Source: Enoplolaimus lenunculus
Lineage: Eukaryota; Nematoda; Enoplea; Enoplida; Thoracostomopsidae
NCBI GenBank assembly: GCA_030248215.1
Contig: JASANG010002802.1
Span: forward strand, 186,001 to 250,000
Direction: 5' to 3'
Length of the DNA stretch: 64,000 nt
Below the pieces are notes generated by a model. The model was given only the letters and a program-made list of their open reading frames with translations. It was not told the origin of the DNA and ran no database searches. The number at the start of each line of letters is the position of its first letter. Within the stretch, counting starts at the first letter, position 1. This document shows, piece by piece, positions 39,749-51,500 of this stretch. The position numbers and the translations under genes are program-made.

Positions 39749-42700
39749 TTCTATTATGACTGCATTCTAAAATTAATGTAAAAACGTGGATTTGTAAAAC
39801 TACATTTTTGTAAATACGACGGGTAGTATGGGTCTTGCATGGTCGGATCCAATTGGTGACAGAGGTAGCTAGTATTCTTTATTCGGACCTTGAAATTTAC
39901 TAACATTTTATGAAATATGTTTAAACTATTTATAGTGTGGACATTATCTTAACAAACGCGCTTCGCACAAATTATCGAAATTTATCCAAAAATTTAACGG
40001 TTTTCTGCGCTATTGCAGTAGAGTAAACTTAAGCTTAAGACTAAAGTTTTGCTTACAATTAGGCTTACGCTTAGGTATAAAAATATGCTTTTACTACTGT
40101 TACGATCCTGTTCTATACATTTGCCTAACAAACCTTAGAATTTCATCATAAGACATTTTTTGACCTTGGGGAGAGCCCCCTTCTCTGGATTAGTTTCTCA
40201 CTGTAATTGATTATCACCCGTCATATGTCTCGTCTTACAAACTTTTATGCTTGTATTGGTGTCATTCGTACAGTTTTAGATCTATACGGCCTAATCGTAA
40301 TGTTATGCCAATAATTATTGCGAAACATTATAATTTCCAATATATATCATATATCACCGCCAGCGATCATAGAATTATCTTGTTTTCTAACGATATTTCT
40401 GTCTTTTTTTTGGCGATAAAACTCCTGATGAGTTTTTAAAACTTGGGGAATAAAAGAGTGTTTCACTGAAAACTTTTTGCAAAGCTGATATTTTCATTAG
40501 GTTAAATATATAAATATATAAGGGCGTCAAGAAGGTGTAGAGACGGAATATGTCGTTTCATTTTAGATAAGAAAAGACACATTTGTCCTGCTTTTGATTA
40601 AATATTGTATCTATGAAAATGAAAAAAATTTCACTCTGGCCTTCCGAAATGAAATCCTATCAACGCCTACTGGTGAAATTACCGACTACGTGTTAATGCA
40701 TAAAATTCACATCACATAAACGCCTGTAGTTCGAAGACACTTCGTTGTAACCTTTGTAGTAATTTGAATTCTGCACACTATGAGCTTTTCGTTTGCATAT
40801 TTAGCATGACACTAAACTGGTTGGGTGCAGCGTAGAGAGCCTATCTGTAACACCAACATGTTGCAGTTTAGCAAATGGTATTTCGTCAACAGTGAACTAA
40901 CGCTATACTTCTTGTCTGATTTAAAGGTTAGGTGCTGATCGGCGTCGTCCACAGCGACCTGGCAACGGGCGTCAATTGTTATTAAAGGCACGTCATAAAT
41001 ATTGCCAACAAAATATTTTGATTTGCCTGGTATAGTCGTGAACTACAGTTTGGGTTCGAGTTGGTCCAGTCGAACTAAAATAAAAAGATGCTCAGCGTAT
41101 AACATTTACACACTTTTGGAATCAGGTGTATTTGCAGCATGGATGGAAAATGAGACAGTTCATGCCGCGGCTAGCAGTATTTGCTATATTTACCTATATT
41201 TAAGTCGTAGCTACGAGAATACACATTTCATGTAGTATTCTTATACTGATTGCTGCCTGTGTACAAAAACTTATCCACATACTACATAAATAAATTTAAT
41301 CCGTCCATGCTACTAATTTTTGAATTCAAAAATTATAAAAGCAAAGCAAGCAACTTCTAGCGCATGCGTAAGGGGGTATTCTGGAAGGGACGGCAAAATT
41401 AACGGTCAAGTCCCTTTGATCCGTTAATGATATTTGGCATGGAGGTTTTAGAAATTTTTTATTTGGTAACGCAGGAAGCCCAACATTTCGAATATGGAAC
41501 AAAACACCGCTTGTTTCCGAAATCGTGGCTATACCCTTGCACATATTTCTATGATATTTCAACTGACCGTGGATATTGTTCAAGTTTTTTTTTAATTATT
41601 TTTTAAAAATATTAATTTTTGATTGTTTCGCTATTTTATTGTACCGCCTTTCATCTGATATACGGCCAATGTAAAAATCAGGGGTGGAACGTTTTTTGTG
41701 AGGCTGCAATAGAATAAGCTTAAACTTCACAATATTTTTTGCTCATGTTTAGGCTTAGGTTAAGGAATATGTTTCTACTAAACGGCCCTATTCAAAACAA
41801 TGGCTTAATTTATAACAGCAAAATTTAAGAGCCACAATTAACAGAGAATGTATAACTATTGAAGCTGAAACATACTAATTTTCCATGTATGTGTGCAACT
41901 TATTAGGTTTGGATTTTTCATAAGTTAAAAGTTAAGAATAATTGCGAATTCGTTATAGGAATAATTACCAGGATGAGTGAGGTGAAACTTCAATTATAAA
42001 CTTTTGTTGAAAATACCAAATGAAAGCTTTTTAATTGTTAACGCAATGTATAACTTTTTTTACCAGAAATCAAAGTCAGACTTTCTCAAATTGTTTACTG
42101 TAGCTTTGGTAATATTTTATTAGCTTATAAACTTCATGAAATATTCAAAATTTCGTAGCTGTTCGGTATCATCATATTACATGTCAACTTTTGTACTTCA
42201 ACATCATATGACATTCGACATCAATATTTGGGAATATCATATGATATGCTTGCAATTGTCTGCATACTAGTTTAACACGGCAAAATTGCGCTGTTGAATA
42301 CACATATGATACGAAATGAAATTTTATTTTTTACTACAACGGTAGTTATATGTGATTTTTTGGTTGAAAACAAATTTTCCGGTTCGTAATTGGTGTTTGA
42401 AAACACATCTGTGCCTCTGCCGTCCAACTTCTTTATTCTTATCATATGAGAAGACGGACACTACAGTGACAAACCATAAACCCAAGCTTCGAACTATACC
42501 CTGCGCCATATTGTATGTATCACGGACACAGTTTATGTAGCAGTTTGAAAGTTTCGACCCACCTAAAATTGGTTTGTCTTTTAGCATGTTGAGCTGGCTA
42601 TGGGTCTACGCTGTGTACTGGCTGAAGCATCCACCCCCAATACCCTAATTTGGAGGGTCTATTCCATAGAGGTGACCCCCACAGTAACCAGACTTTAAAC

Positions 42701-43483
42701 AAAAAGTTTAAAAAAGATTTTGGTCATCGCAAGGGACACCCATACCGAAATTTGGTGGACACTCTGTCCTGCTTCGGCTCGGCACCGATATAAATATGAA
42801 ACAGAGTTCACAACAAAAACATTAAAATCTCACCATTTTGAAAAAATTCACACAAATTCGTTCTAAAACAATTCACCCTGCTCTACACAGTGGCTTAATA
42901 GGTATAGAGTTATATATGCTTAGGTTTTTGAAAAAGTATACCAAAGCTTTAACTTAAACGTTTTCCTAAAACTTTTGCGTTAAGTCCTAGGGATCAGCCA
43001 TCTAATGTGTAACTTGTAGTTTGAACGGATTGAATTTATTGAATTTCATTTAAAGCACAAATATATTTCAGTTAAATTCTGCGTTCGTCTGCAGTACAAT
43101 TGTTACTTTCCAGCTGCCACATTCGTTAAAGTGACTGACGCATAAGCCTTAATTTTAAATGCGGAGGAAAGTAGAAAACAGCCAATATAAAATATTTTAA
43201 CTAATTTCTGTGTTCAAAATTTATCCTGTGATGCGGTAATGTTTCCTTTAAAAGTTGCAAAACTCACTGAGGTCAGTGAATCGAAATGCGAATTTTACAA
43301 CGCTCTTTGATATATGTTTTTGTAAGTTTTTGTTTATTTGCGCACTTGACAGAAAAATAATGAACGGATGTAGTAGATTTTGTTGAATGGTTCTAAAATT
43401 AAAAGGGTTCGTAATAAAATGTTCTTGTCAGTCTAGGTAGGAACCGGGACATCAAACCTTTCAACTAAGCAGCTGGAAAAGCT

Positions 43484-43554
43484 GGCTAAGACGAAGATCG
43501 AACTCTCAGCCTATGGATCCTTAAGCGAGCACTCTACCACTGCGCCACGTAGCC
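43484..43554 (-). mobile_element. tRNA-derived sequence (SINE head or tRNA pseudogene)
   Basis: On the minus strand, GGCTACG pairs with CTTAGCC at the 3' end except for one position. TGGCGCAGTGGTAGAG is a perfect box A. GCGC/GTGC forms a D stem, GCTTA/TAGGC an anticodon-like stem with an eight-base loop, and GAGTTCGATCTT a weak box B. The T stem is degraded, so a functional tRNA is unlikely. Unrelated body sequence follows downstream to about 43430. Confidence 0.6.
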
Positions 43555-44532
43555 CGCCTCTCAACTGCATTTTTCGTCGACTATTTGTGTTGACCGTGCA
43601 ACACAATGTGCATTGCATTTATTGCATATGCACCAGGACAAGCATGCCTCACATGCTTACAGTGCTAACGGTCTAAAAATCTGTTTCCGGTATTTTGATA
43701 ACTATTTGCTTCAGTTTCCGGTAGTTGCTTTGTATGTTTAGTTCGTTGTGCTGTATTCGGAAGATGTCTACTTGATATGAAAACAACGAACATTCACATC
43801 CACAATGTATATATTTTAACTTAAGCGACACTTTCGGTCTTCGTAGATAAATAAATAAATTTGTAAAAATATAGTATAATATGCCGCCGATCAAATCGTC
43901 AACCGGATATTGATAACCCGGTTTGGACCGATTGCAATACCTTGTCGCTCACACGTGGGTACGTAGGTTGTCATCCTGAAAAGTTGTCGATTGCCATTAA
44001 GGTTTAGTCCCAAACAATCTCAGCTTAAGTTTTTACTCAATTCTGAGCGTAGCCCAAAGTTAAACCAAAGCAGGAACTTATTTGTTTCTCGGTTAAATTT
44101 ATCTTCCCTGTCAAACAAAATTATCATTTTTCAGATGCATTCAAATTTTAAAACATACCCATCAGGTGTGTAACCCGTATTTAATTTTGCGAAGAAACAC
44201 CCTTTATTATTTGCCTCTAAAATATACCATTTGATTGTAAATATCTGCAATTGTATTTTTTACTCGTTTCTACAGAGAATTTCCAGAGAACTGTGCCCCC
44301 TTATCGCCCTGATACGCATTGCTTGCGCATACTTTGTATACACGAGACCGTTTTGGCAATCTCACGATAATTAAGACAACTTTTTTGCTGCAGCTTCTGG
44401 TAATAGTAATGTTGTATATAGCTGTCAGGAAGTTTTTTTGCTCTATTTTTATTATACTTGCACAAGTTTTAAGATGCACACACGTGAAATACTGCACTAG
44501 GCTTCGGCTTAGGCTTAGGCTTCGCATCAATA

Positions 44533-44931
44533 CTGTAGTGACCCGAATAAAAAGCGGGAATGATATTTATTTGGCCTCTCCAGAGGCCCCTCTGCCACCC
44601 TTCGTTGCGGTCAGATGTATATCCGGTATTGCAACTATCCTTAGAATTAACGTTAATTTGTCAGGTATCAAAAACTTGAGCGATAATGCACGGTTATACT
44701 TAGGAATGTACAATCAAAGCTTAAGTATGCTTTAATGATTCGAACTCAACTGTATTTGGTCCTGGAGTCATTTATGCGCTACAATTATGGATAATTGACA
44801 TTTATGGACTCTAATTAGGCTTTAGAGACACAATCCGCTTACGGACTCTTATTAGGGATACGGGCTTCTATTGATTGGGACTCAAAACAGGGACCCCTCT
44901 CTTATTACCCCTCTTATTCGAGTCACAACAG
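44533..44931 (-). mobile_element. CTGTAGTGACCCGAATAA-family copy D
   Basis: The left terminus CTGTAGTGACCCGAATAAAA is followed by TTTATTTGGCCTCTCCAGAG. The right terminus is TTATTCGAGTCACAACAG. TA flanks each end. The interior is collinear with copy A, hence the minus orientation. Confidence 0.88.
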
Positions 44932-45320
44932 TAAGGGTTGCGCTATACTTGCCACTCGACGCCGGACACCAGCCCGCTTCACGGTAAATATCCACAAAAC
45001 TAGCTATTGCAGTCCATGCGTTTCAAGTTGCTACATATTCCAATATAAATAAACGCAGTCAATTTCTTCGTGTAGCTTCTAAGCAAAGTTTTGCGTAGGA
45101 TTATGCCTATAGGATGCACCCGCTCAATCGAAAATTAAACTTAGTGATCTTCATCAGTGTCGAATTTAGGATTCTTTGATTTTGTGTTGCGAAGTTGACC
45201 AAGCCGCTTTCCGCCCAGTTAGCTTTGACGCCAATCTTCCATGTGATAAAACTTCAGTTTGGAGTATTTCTGGAAAAATTGAATACTTGTAATACTGTAT
45301 TTATGGGCAAGCCGCGTATG

Positions 45321-45484
45321 GGCCAATGTTACTTTAAGGGGAGTAACAGTAGATTAAGCGTATTCCTAAGCCTAAGTCTAAGCTTAAGCGTTGCAAAAAT
45401 GAGTTCCTAAGCCTAAACCTGGAATTTAAACCTACCGTTTTATAGAGACACCAGAAACCTGGACGCCCCTTAAAGTAACATGGG
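45321..45484. mobile_element. GGCC-ended hAT-like MITE with TTAGGC-like interior, copy 3
   Basis: The left arm GGCCAATGTTACTTTAAGGG and right-arm complement GGCCCATGTTACTTTAAGGG are nearly perfect inverted repeats. Flanks cgcgtatg / cgcgtgtg agree at 7 of 8. The interior contains CCTAAGCCTAAGTCTAAGC and GTTCCTAAGCCTAAACC. Confidence 0.87.
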
Positions 45485-46677
45485 CCCGCGTGTGTGTGTC
45501 CCCAGTCCCCACCAATTTTGAATCGGCTGCTGCGCAACTAATGGTAAAAGCGAGATACGGCTGCAATCTTCATCGGCGGCTTGACATATGTACAGAACAG
45601 GTCCTGAACAAAGATGTAGGTATGTCCTAGTCGTTCACTTAGGCTTTAGATTTAGACTTACGTTGACTGGGACGGCTTTTGTATACGCCGTTAAGTGCGT
45701 TCATTCATTGCGCATTTTCATGCTGCTTTTAATGCGCGTTGTCATCAATTTTTGCCATTCAATCACATCTTTTCACTCTTGACTTTAAAAATACTATTTT
45801 TTTCACGTCTTTCATACGTTGTTTTAGTTTTATACGTGCATCCCTCTTTGTTTTCACAGTGGCGTACAGAGCAATTTCAATTGATACAGGGGTCGGCACT
45901 GAAAAAAACGACTAAAATAGTTAATTCTTAACACTGGCCAATCGTTAACGACGGTTCAATGATGCAGTGTTTTCGGCTGACGAAAATTGAATACGGACTG
46001 AAGTCGCGGTTCCTGTGCTATCACTCTCTCTAGGTTCGCCTCTGTTGTCTTTCTGCCTCTGATTACTTAACAGGAGCGTAGCCAGTGATTTCATTTCGAG
46101 AGGAATCATTTGTGGACTTTAGAATTGAACAAATTAGTCGATGAAAGCCTGTAAAATTGAACAACTTCTCGTTTGTTCGAACTTTTCGACACAAGATTAA
46201 CTGCCCCCCCCCACCATATTCTTCCGCATGTATTTGCCATTGGTAGTTAACGCTTGCAGGTAGGTAGATATAAAAGTTAGTGAAGGACACTCGCTGTAAA
46301 TATTAAGTTATGTGCGATTGCTCTCATTTGCAGTGTTTCATACGCAACTTTTGCATAACGCGTTTAGCGTTACTTGTAGTCGTATGCAATACGTTAAGTG
46401 CAGAGTCTACTTGCAAGTAATTCACTGTATTTTAAGAGTTGAGATGACGAAAAAAATAGTTTTTACTGTTGATTATTTCATTATGAAAGTTATTTTTATT
46501 GTAAGGAATTGTTCTTCGCTAATCGTGTCTGTATGGTGTTACTTTAACCAATAACGTGTAAAATACAACTACTGTGTGTGCTTTTGTACGCTTCTTCCAC
46601 AGTAAAGGTTAATGTATAGGCTGAGGCAGATTAAGATTTAGGCATGTGTTTAGGCTTTTGCTTAGGCTTAAGTTTTT

Positions 46678-46884
46678 GGCCAATGTAAAGAACACGGGCG
46701 GAACAGTATTATGAGCATATTCCTAAACCTAGCCTAAGCCTAAGCCTAAACCTAAGCGTAAGAATGAGCATATTCCTAATTCTAAGCCTAAGCCTAAGCA
46801 AAGCGAAAAAATTAGTCTAAACCTTAAGCTTACTCTATTCTAGTCCCACAGAAAAACGTTCCGCCCCTGATCTTTACATGGGCC
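46678..46884. mobile_element. GGCC-ended hAT-like MITE with TTAGGC-like interior, copy 4, perfect 8-bp duplication
   Basis: The left arm GGCCAATGTAAAGAACACGG and right-arm complement GGCCCATGTAAAGATCAGGG both lead into GGCGGAAC. Identical 8-mers aagttttt flank the element (46670-46677, 46885-46892). The interior has tandem CCTAAG hexamers (GCCTAAGCCTAAGCCTAAAC). Confidence 0.9.
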
Positions 46885-47513
46885 AAGTTTTTTAGTTGAC
46901 AGGAATTAAAGTAATCAAGAGTTACAGTGTTAATAGATGAGCTTTGAAGAATTCGCCAGCGAAGCGAAGCAAAAAGTTTGACACATTTTTAAAATTGACG
47001 TTTCTCAATGAAAATTTTATGTTTTGAGTGGGTCCCTAATGGTGATTTGATCGTTAGATCCGACAGTTCCGGCCTTAAAGTTAGGAAAGAAAATCTCGCG
47101 AACGAAGGGAGCGATAGGATAGACGTTGTTGCAGCGTTAATAATCGTTTTGCAACAATGGCAAAACGTTTGTTGGTTAATGGATTGTGATCTAGACTCTC
47201 AGGCTGCGCGTATGGTTAAGTCTATAAGCGTTTTTCTTGATCCTAAGTTTAAGTTTATGGTGGGGGAAATGCACAAGAATCGCCGGCGCAGCAATGGAGA
47301 GACCAATGATACCATGTCCTTTTCCAATATAGGCACAAATTTTTATTTCTGTTAATAACTGAATGCTAACTGAAACAAGTTTATCTAGCATCTCGATGGC
47401 GTGCTTTTCAACCAAATGATTAATTGGAATGTCATATCTTGTTGAATTTGCTGCAAAGAACGAGGGGGTTGTAATTTTTTCCCTAGGTATACCATTTTAG
47501 CATGTTAACATTA

Positions 47514-47722
47514 CACTGTAAAAAATTGTTAATCAAATTGTCTCTCTCCGATTTAGGCTCTACGGGACTACACAAACTGAGTCAAATTCGACTACTCCAT
47601 AGTCAAATTCGACTCACTTACGCACACGTTTGGCTCTGACGGAGTCGAATTTGACTCAGTTGGTGTAGTCCTGTAGAGCCTATTTCAGAGGGAGTCAATT
47701 TGACTGGCCATTTTGTGCAGTG
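47514..47722. mobile_element. Near-complete palindrome (foldback MITE), TA target, copy 1
   Basis: The left half, with TAGGCTCTACGGGACTACAC, is complementary to the right half, with GTGTAGTCCTGTAGAGCCTA. Almost the whole 209 bases can fold as one hairpin. Ends CACTGTAAAAAATTG and CATTTTGTGCAGTG are flanked by TA on both sides. Internal GAGTCAAATT / AATTTGACTC motifs repeat. Confidence 0.88.
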
Positions 47723-48440
47723 TAAAATGCGTAAAAGTCACATATTTATTATCTTTACGGCCTTGCCAGCCCGCAATTATCATTTTTGAAAAGGGCATAC
47801 ATTTAGTTAGACTGGCTCTGCGCAATTAATATCTTTGAAAATATATAAAAATTCAGCATATAAAGTAGGCTTATTCCTTAGGGATTAGCAAGAAAACGCT
47901 TTGCTGCTTGTTCAGTAATGTCAGAAGACTACTTTACATAGAAACTATTTCGTTTTCTGTTTTTCACTTTCCGCAACAATTTTGTTTATTCAAAAGATTT
48001 TATTCTCTATTTGTTCATTACATTCATTCGGTTAATGATTTACAGTTTCAAATTCGCAGCTGATATAACAATTTTATCGTTAGTGAGCCACTACAAGCTA
48101 TAGCACGGAAATCAACGCAACGACAGCTATGTGCAAGTGTTTAGCGAAGGCTGAAAAATTATCAGGGGCGATGCCACGATTCCAGTTCAGACGGGAATAA
48201 CCTTGTGTTAAAAACACATTTTAGACCTCTAAAGTTTAGATGGTTATATTTGAAATTGTGTTAAATGCAGTGTTTTTGACTCTCCAAACATTTTGGAAGT
48301 GGATATATCCCATTAATCTATTTCTCTTGTATTCGCTCCTGAGAATAATGTATATTTCTCTTCATTTTGCTTAAGTTTTGAAACTCGCAGGGTTATTAAT
48401 TGCTAAAAATTGACAAATTTGACTGAATTTATATACACTT

Positions 48441-48536
48441 ATGAGCACAAACAGTTTTCAATCGGGAGTTTCGTCAAGTGTTCATGAATGGAGTACTCCA
48501 GAGCGGCGGACTGTTACTGGAACACCACTGGATTCG
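48441..48536 (+). CDS. Gene 3 exon 1 (putative start)
   Basis: 32 codons, MSTNSFQSGVSSSVHEWSTP and onward, donor GATTCG|gtacgt. An in-frame TGA lies about 20 bases upstream of the ATG, so this is the first possible start in this exon. A non-coding upstream exon cannot be excluded. Confidence 0.6.
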
Positions 48537-51500
48537 GTACGTGTCTGTCACTCGCGACTTAACGAATCACAGACCGACACAGTTGGTGTGGCACTAAAAT
48601 CGGCCGTGGTATTTTGACAAACACAAAGAAGATATAAATTAGCTAACATGTTACGCATGACAACTCAATATGATATAGGGGACGCAGCAGCTTTAATAAG
48701 AGAAATTTGAGGATTTCAAATAGCTCACAAATACTACTGATACTTTTCTGGGGGCGGCCAGAATTTAACTAGATGGTCTGAGATTCCACTGTCTTCTTAT
48801 ATCAACGGTAATTTTGTAGTAGATGTGCGGAAAATGGTGAACTAAACTTTAAGTAGAATTGCGAGAGTATTATGTACCAAATTGCCGCGCCCATGTTAAA
48901 TATTACTACATTAATGTATTTCAGAGCTCTGGTTACATCACAAAGACGATGACTGGTGAACACCGAAGTCATGATGTGCGTATGATAACGCCAATGTATA
49001 AGTCTCATATCGATAATGGATCAGTTCAAGTATTAGTTGTTTTTTATTGACGAATTAATTTAATTTATTAGAAAATGCTATAGATGTAGTTTAGTTGGTA
49101 ACACAGAAACCTTCTTCGAAATTTATATGTAACTTAAGCCATCTTGTTTCTAGAATTCTGGTTTAGTCAGGAGTAGTTTCGACACACAATTTTGGCCCCA
49201 ACTTTTAAGACCGTCAATAGAGAATTTTTGAAAAAATGAAGTTTTAATGATTGCAAGGAATGATTAGGGGTGGTCAGGTTCGGCAAACGACAGCTGAGAT
49301 GATAACCGGCATGCATATGTTTGAAAACGTCTTGCCTCAAACACAAATAAATTTCACAATTCCGTCGTGGCGCCGTGAACTGTAAAATATAGCATTTTGA
49401 TGCGTCATATGAATGTTTTGAGCTATCAATTTCAGCAGTTTCACAAATTCACACTCAACGCATATTCGTTTTGTCTGAAAAGTGTTGTTGAAAAAGTGTC
49501 CCTTTGCAAGTTGTGGCAGCACTTGACTGCAACAAAAATGAAAAAAACATCAAGAGACTGTACTTTGTATACTATATTCAGCAGCGTAGCCAAAATTTCA
49601 ATTTTGGGAGAGCGAAACCTTTATGTAAATGTTTTTGGCAAGCAAGTGAAACTGCGAGAAATTTTTTTACTTCTAGAATCTAGAAGGTTATTCTAAAATT
49701 TGTTAAATAGGCATATTTCGGATGGAGTACATCTCATTTATGTGTCCCCTCTATATGACCGTGTTTGCTTTGCTGCGCATCATATTTTGTACTGAAGCTG
49801 CATCATTGCGTGTGTATAACTTAAACATGATATGCTATGGGGATGTGAAAACAGTTTTCAGTCGGCGACGAATTTTTGAGAATTTAAAATTAAAATATTT
49901 TAAGATTTTAAATATTAATTTTGCAAATTTCGCCGCTGTACATCTCAACTGTTTCTCAAATGAAAAATGTGTAAGAAAGTCGAAAGAAACTTGTGTGAAT
50001 ATACACATATTTGAGAGATGAGTAAATGCAAATTAATACTGATTTATAGTTTAGGCTTCCGGTGGATCCTGGGGGCATGCCTATTCCACCGCAACAGAAT
50101 TCAAACCCAAAAGGTCGTTTTAAGATTTAGTAATTGCATTTGGCTTACAAGTTATGTTCACTGTTATTTACCACACAAACTCCGCTTTCGAACTTTTCTG
50201 TAATTGTCAATGGTTCAGGGCACAGTGGACACTCGCTCTACTTGCTTATTTTTGCTGAAACATAAGCATTCTGAAAATTTCGATATTTGTATGTGCAAAG
50301 TGTACAACACTCTGGTACAATTTCAGTTGTGCCGGAATTACCTAACGGTTCCAAACCAATTTGTATTGTTCTATATGATGGTTGGACCTAAACTCCAGAA
50401 GTGGCTCAACCTTCACAGAAAATTTTAAACCCAGAGAAATTCCAGAACTCGCTTGCGAACTGTACAAAATCCTGGCACACTCACCTTGAATTTTTTCAGT
50501 CTCTTTACAGTATTGGGGTAGTTGCAGATAGTACTTTTAGCTTTAGCATTTTATATTTTTTAAATATTTTGGAAAACAAATTATCAATAAGAATTAGTGT
50601 AAACCAGGCATAAAGCACCAGAACAATCTAAGTTTAGAATTTGAGACTAACTTTTTGCTTAGGTTTAAGCTTAGCTTTATACTTATCCTTAGGCTGGACA
50701 CTAATGCGTTGTCTCAAAAATAGGCTAAGAGTACTGTTACGCTCTTAAAAGTAACATTTACCTAAATTTGAGACAATTAAAAATTGATATATTTACAGCA
50801 AGATAGTGGATATCATTCACGCACTACCGTGAACTCGCTCAAAGGCATTGGATCCGGAGATTACAAGGTAAAGTTTTCAAGGTGATTGCATGGTAATACT
50901 CTCGAAAATAATCATAGTACACTGCAAAAAATGGTGAGTCAGATTGACTCCCTCCGAAATAGGCTCTACGGGACTACACAAACTGAGTCAAAATTCAACT
51001 CCACCTGAGTCAAACGTGCGATTTAGCGAGTCAAATTTGATTCTATTGGAGTCGAATTTGGCTCAGTTTGTGTAGTCCCGTAGAGCCTATTTCGGAGAGA
51101 GTCAATTTGACTCACCATTTTTTGCAGTGTAGAGTTATATGTCAAAATTTTGACATTTCTTGATTTTGATCGATCCCTCACATTAAGTTTGGACAGTGCG
51201 GGATATGCACTTGGCACATAGCTGGGTATATATTCCTACTGCAATTATGCCCGTATGCCGGTTTATATTTGATCTTAAATTTTATAAAAAATTCAAGGTT
51301 GAGCGTGAAAAAGACATTTATCGGTTGAATATAATTGATCCAAAGGTTGATTCAATTACTACAAAGCTTAATTCAACCAGTGCTACAGGCGAATATCGGC
51401 GTACGAATAAAGTAATGGATTTTCCGTCTGAACACAGTCATTTGTCGTTTACACAATTGGACGCGTTGAGACCATTACAGATTAATAAAATACGGGTATG

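Larger units (their letters stand above)
39749..48440. other. Intergenic region between Kv and gene 3
   Basis: No recognisable gene over 8.7 kb. It contains TTAGGC-like clusters (40020-40125, 41690-41800, 42900-42990), CATATGATAT palindromes at 42190-42250, a SINE-like element, MITEs at 44.5, 45.3 and 46.7 kb and a palindromic element at 47.5 kb. An open frame at 47008-47355 (115 codons) resembles nothing I know. Confidence 0.6.

Noticed and set aside
47008-47355. 115-codon frame upstream of gene 3
   Set aside because: Composition is slightly gene-like, but there is no motif and no support from splice sites; could be an upstream exon only if RNA data show it.
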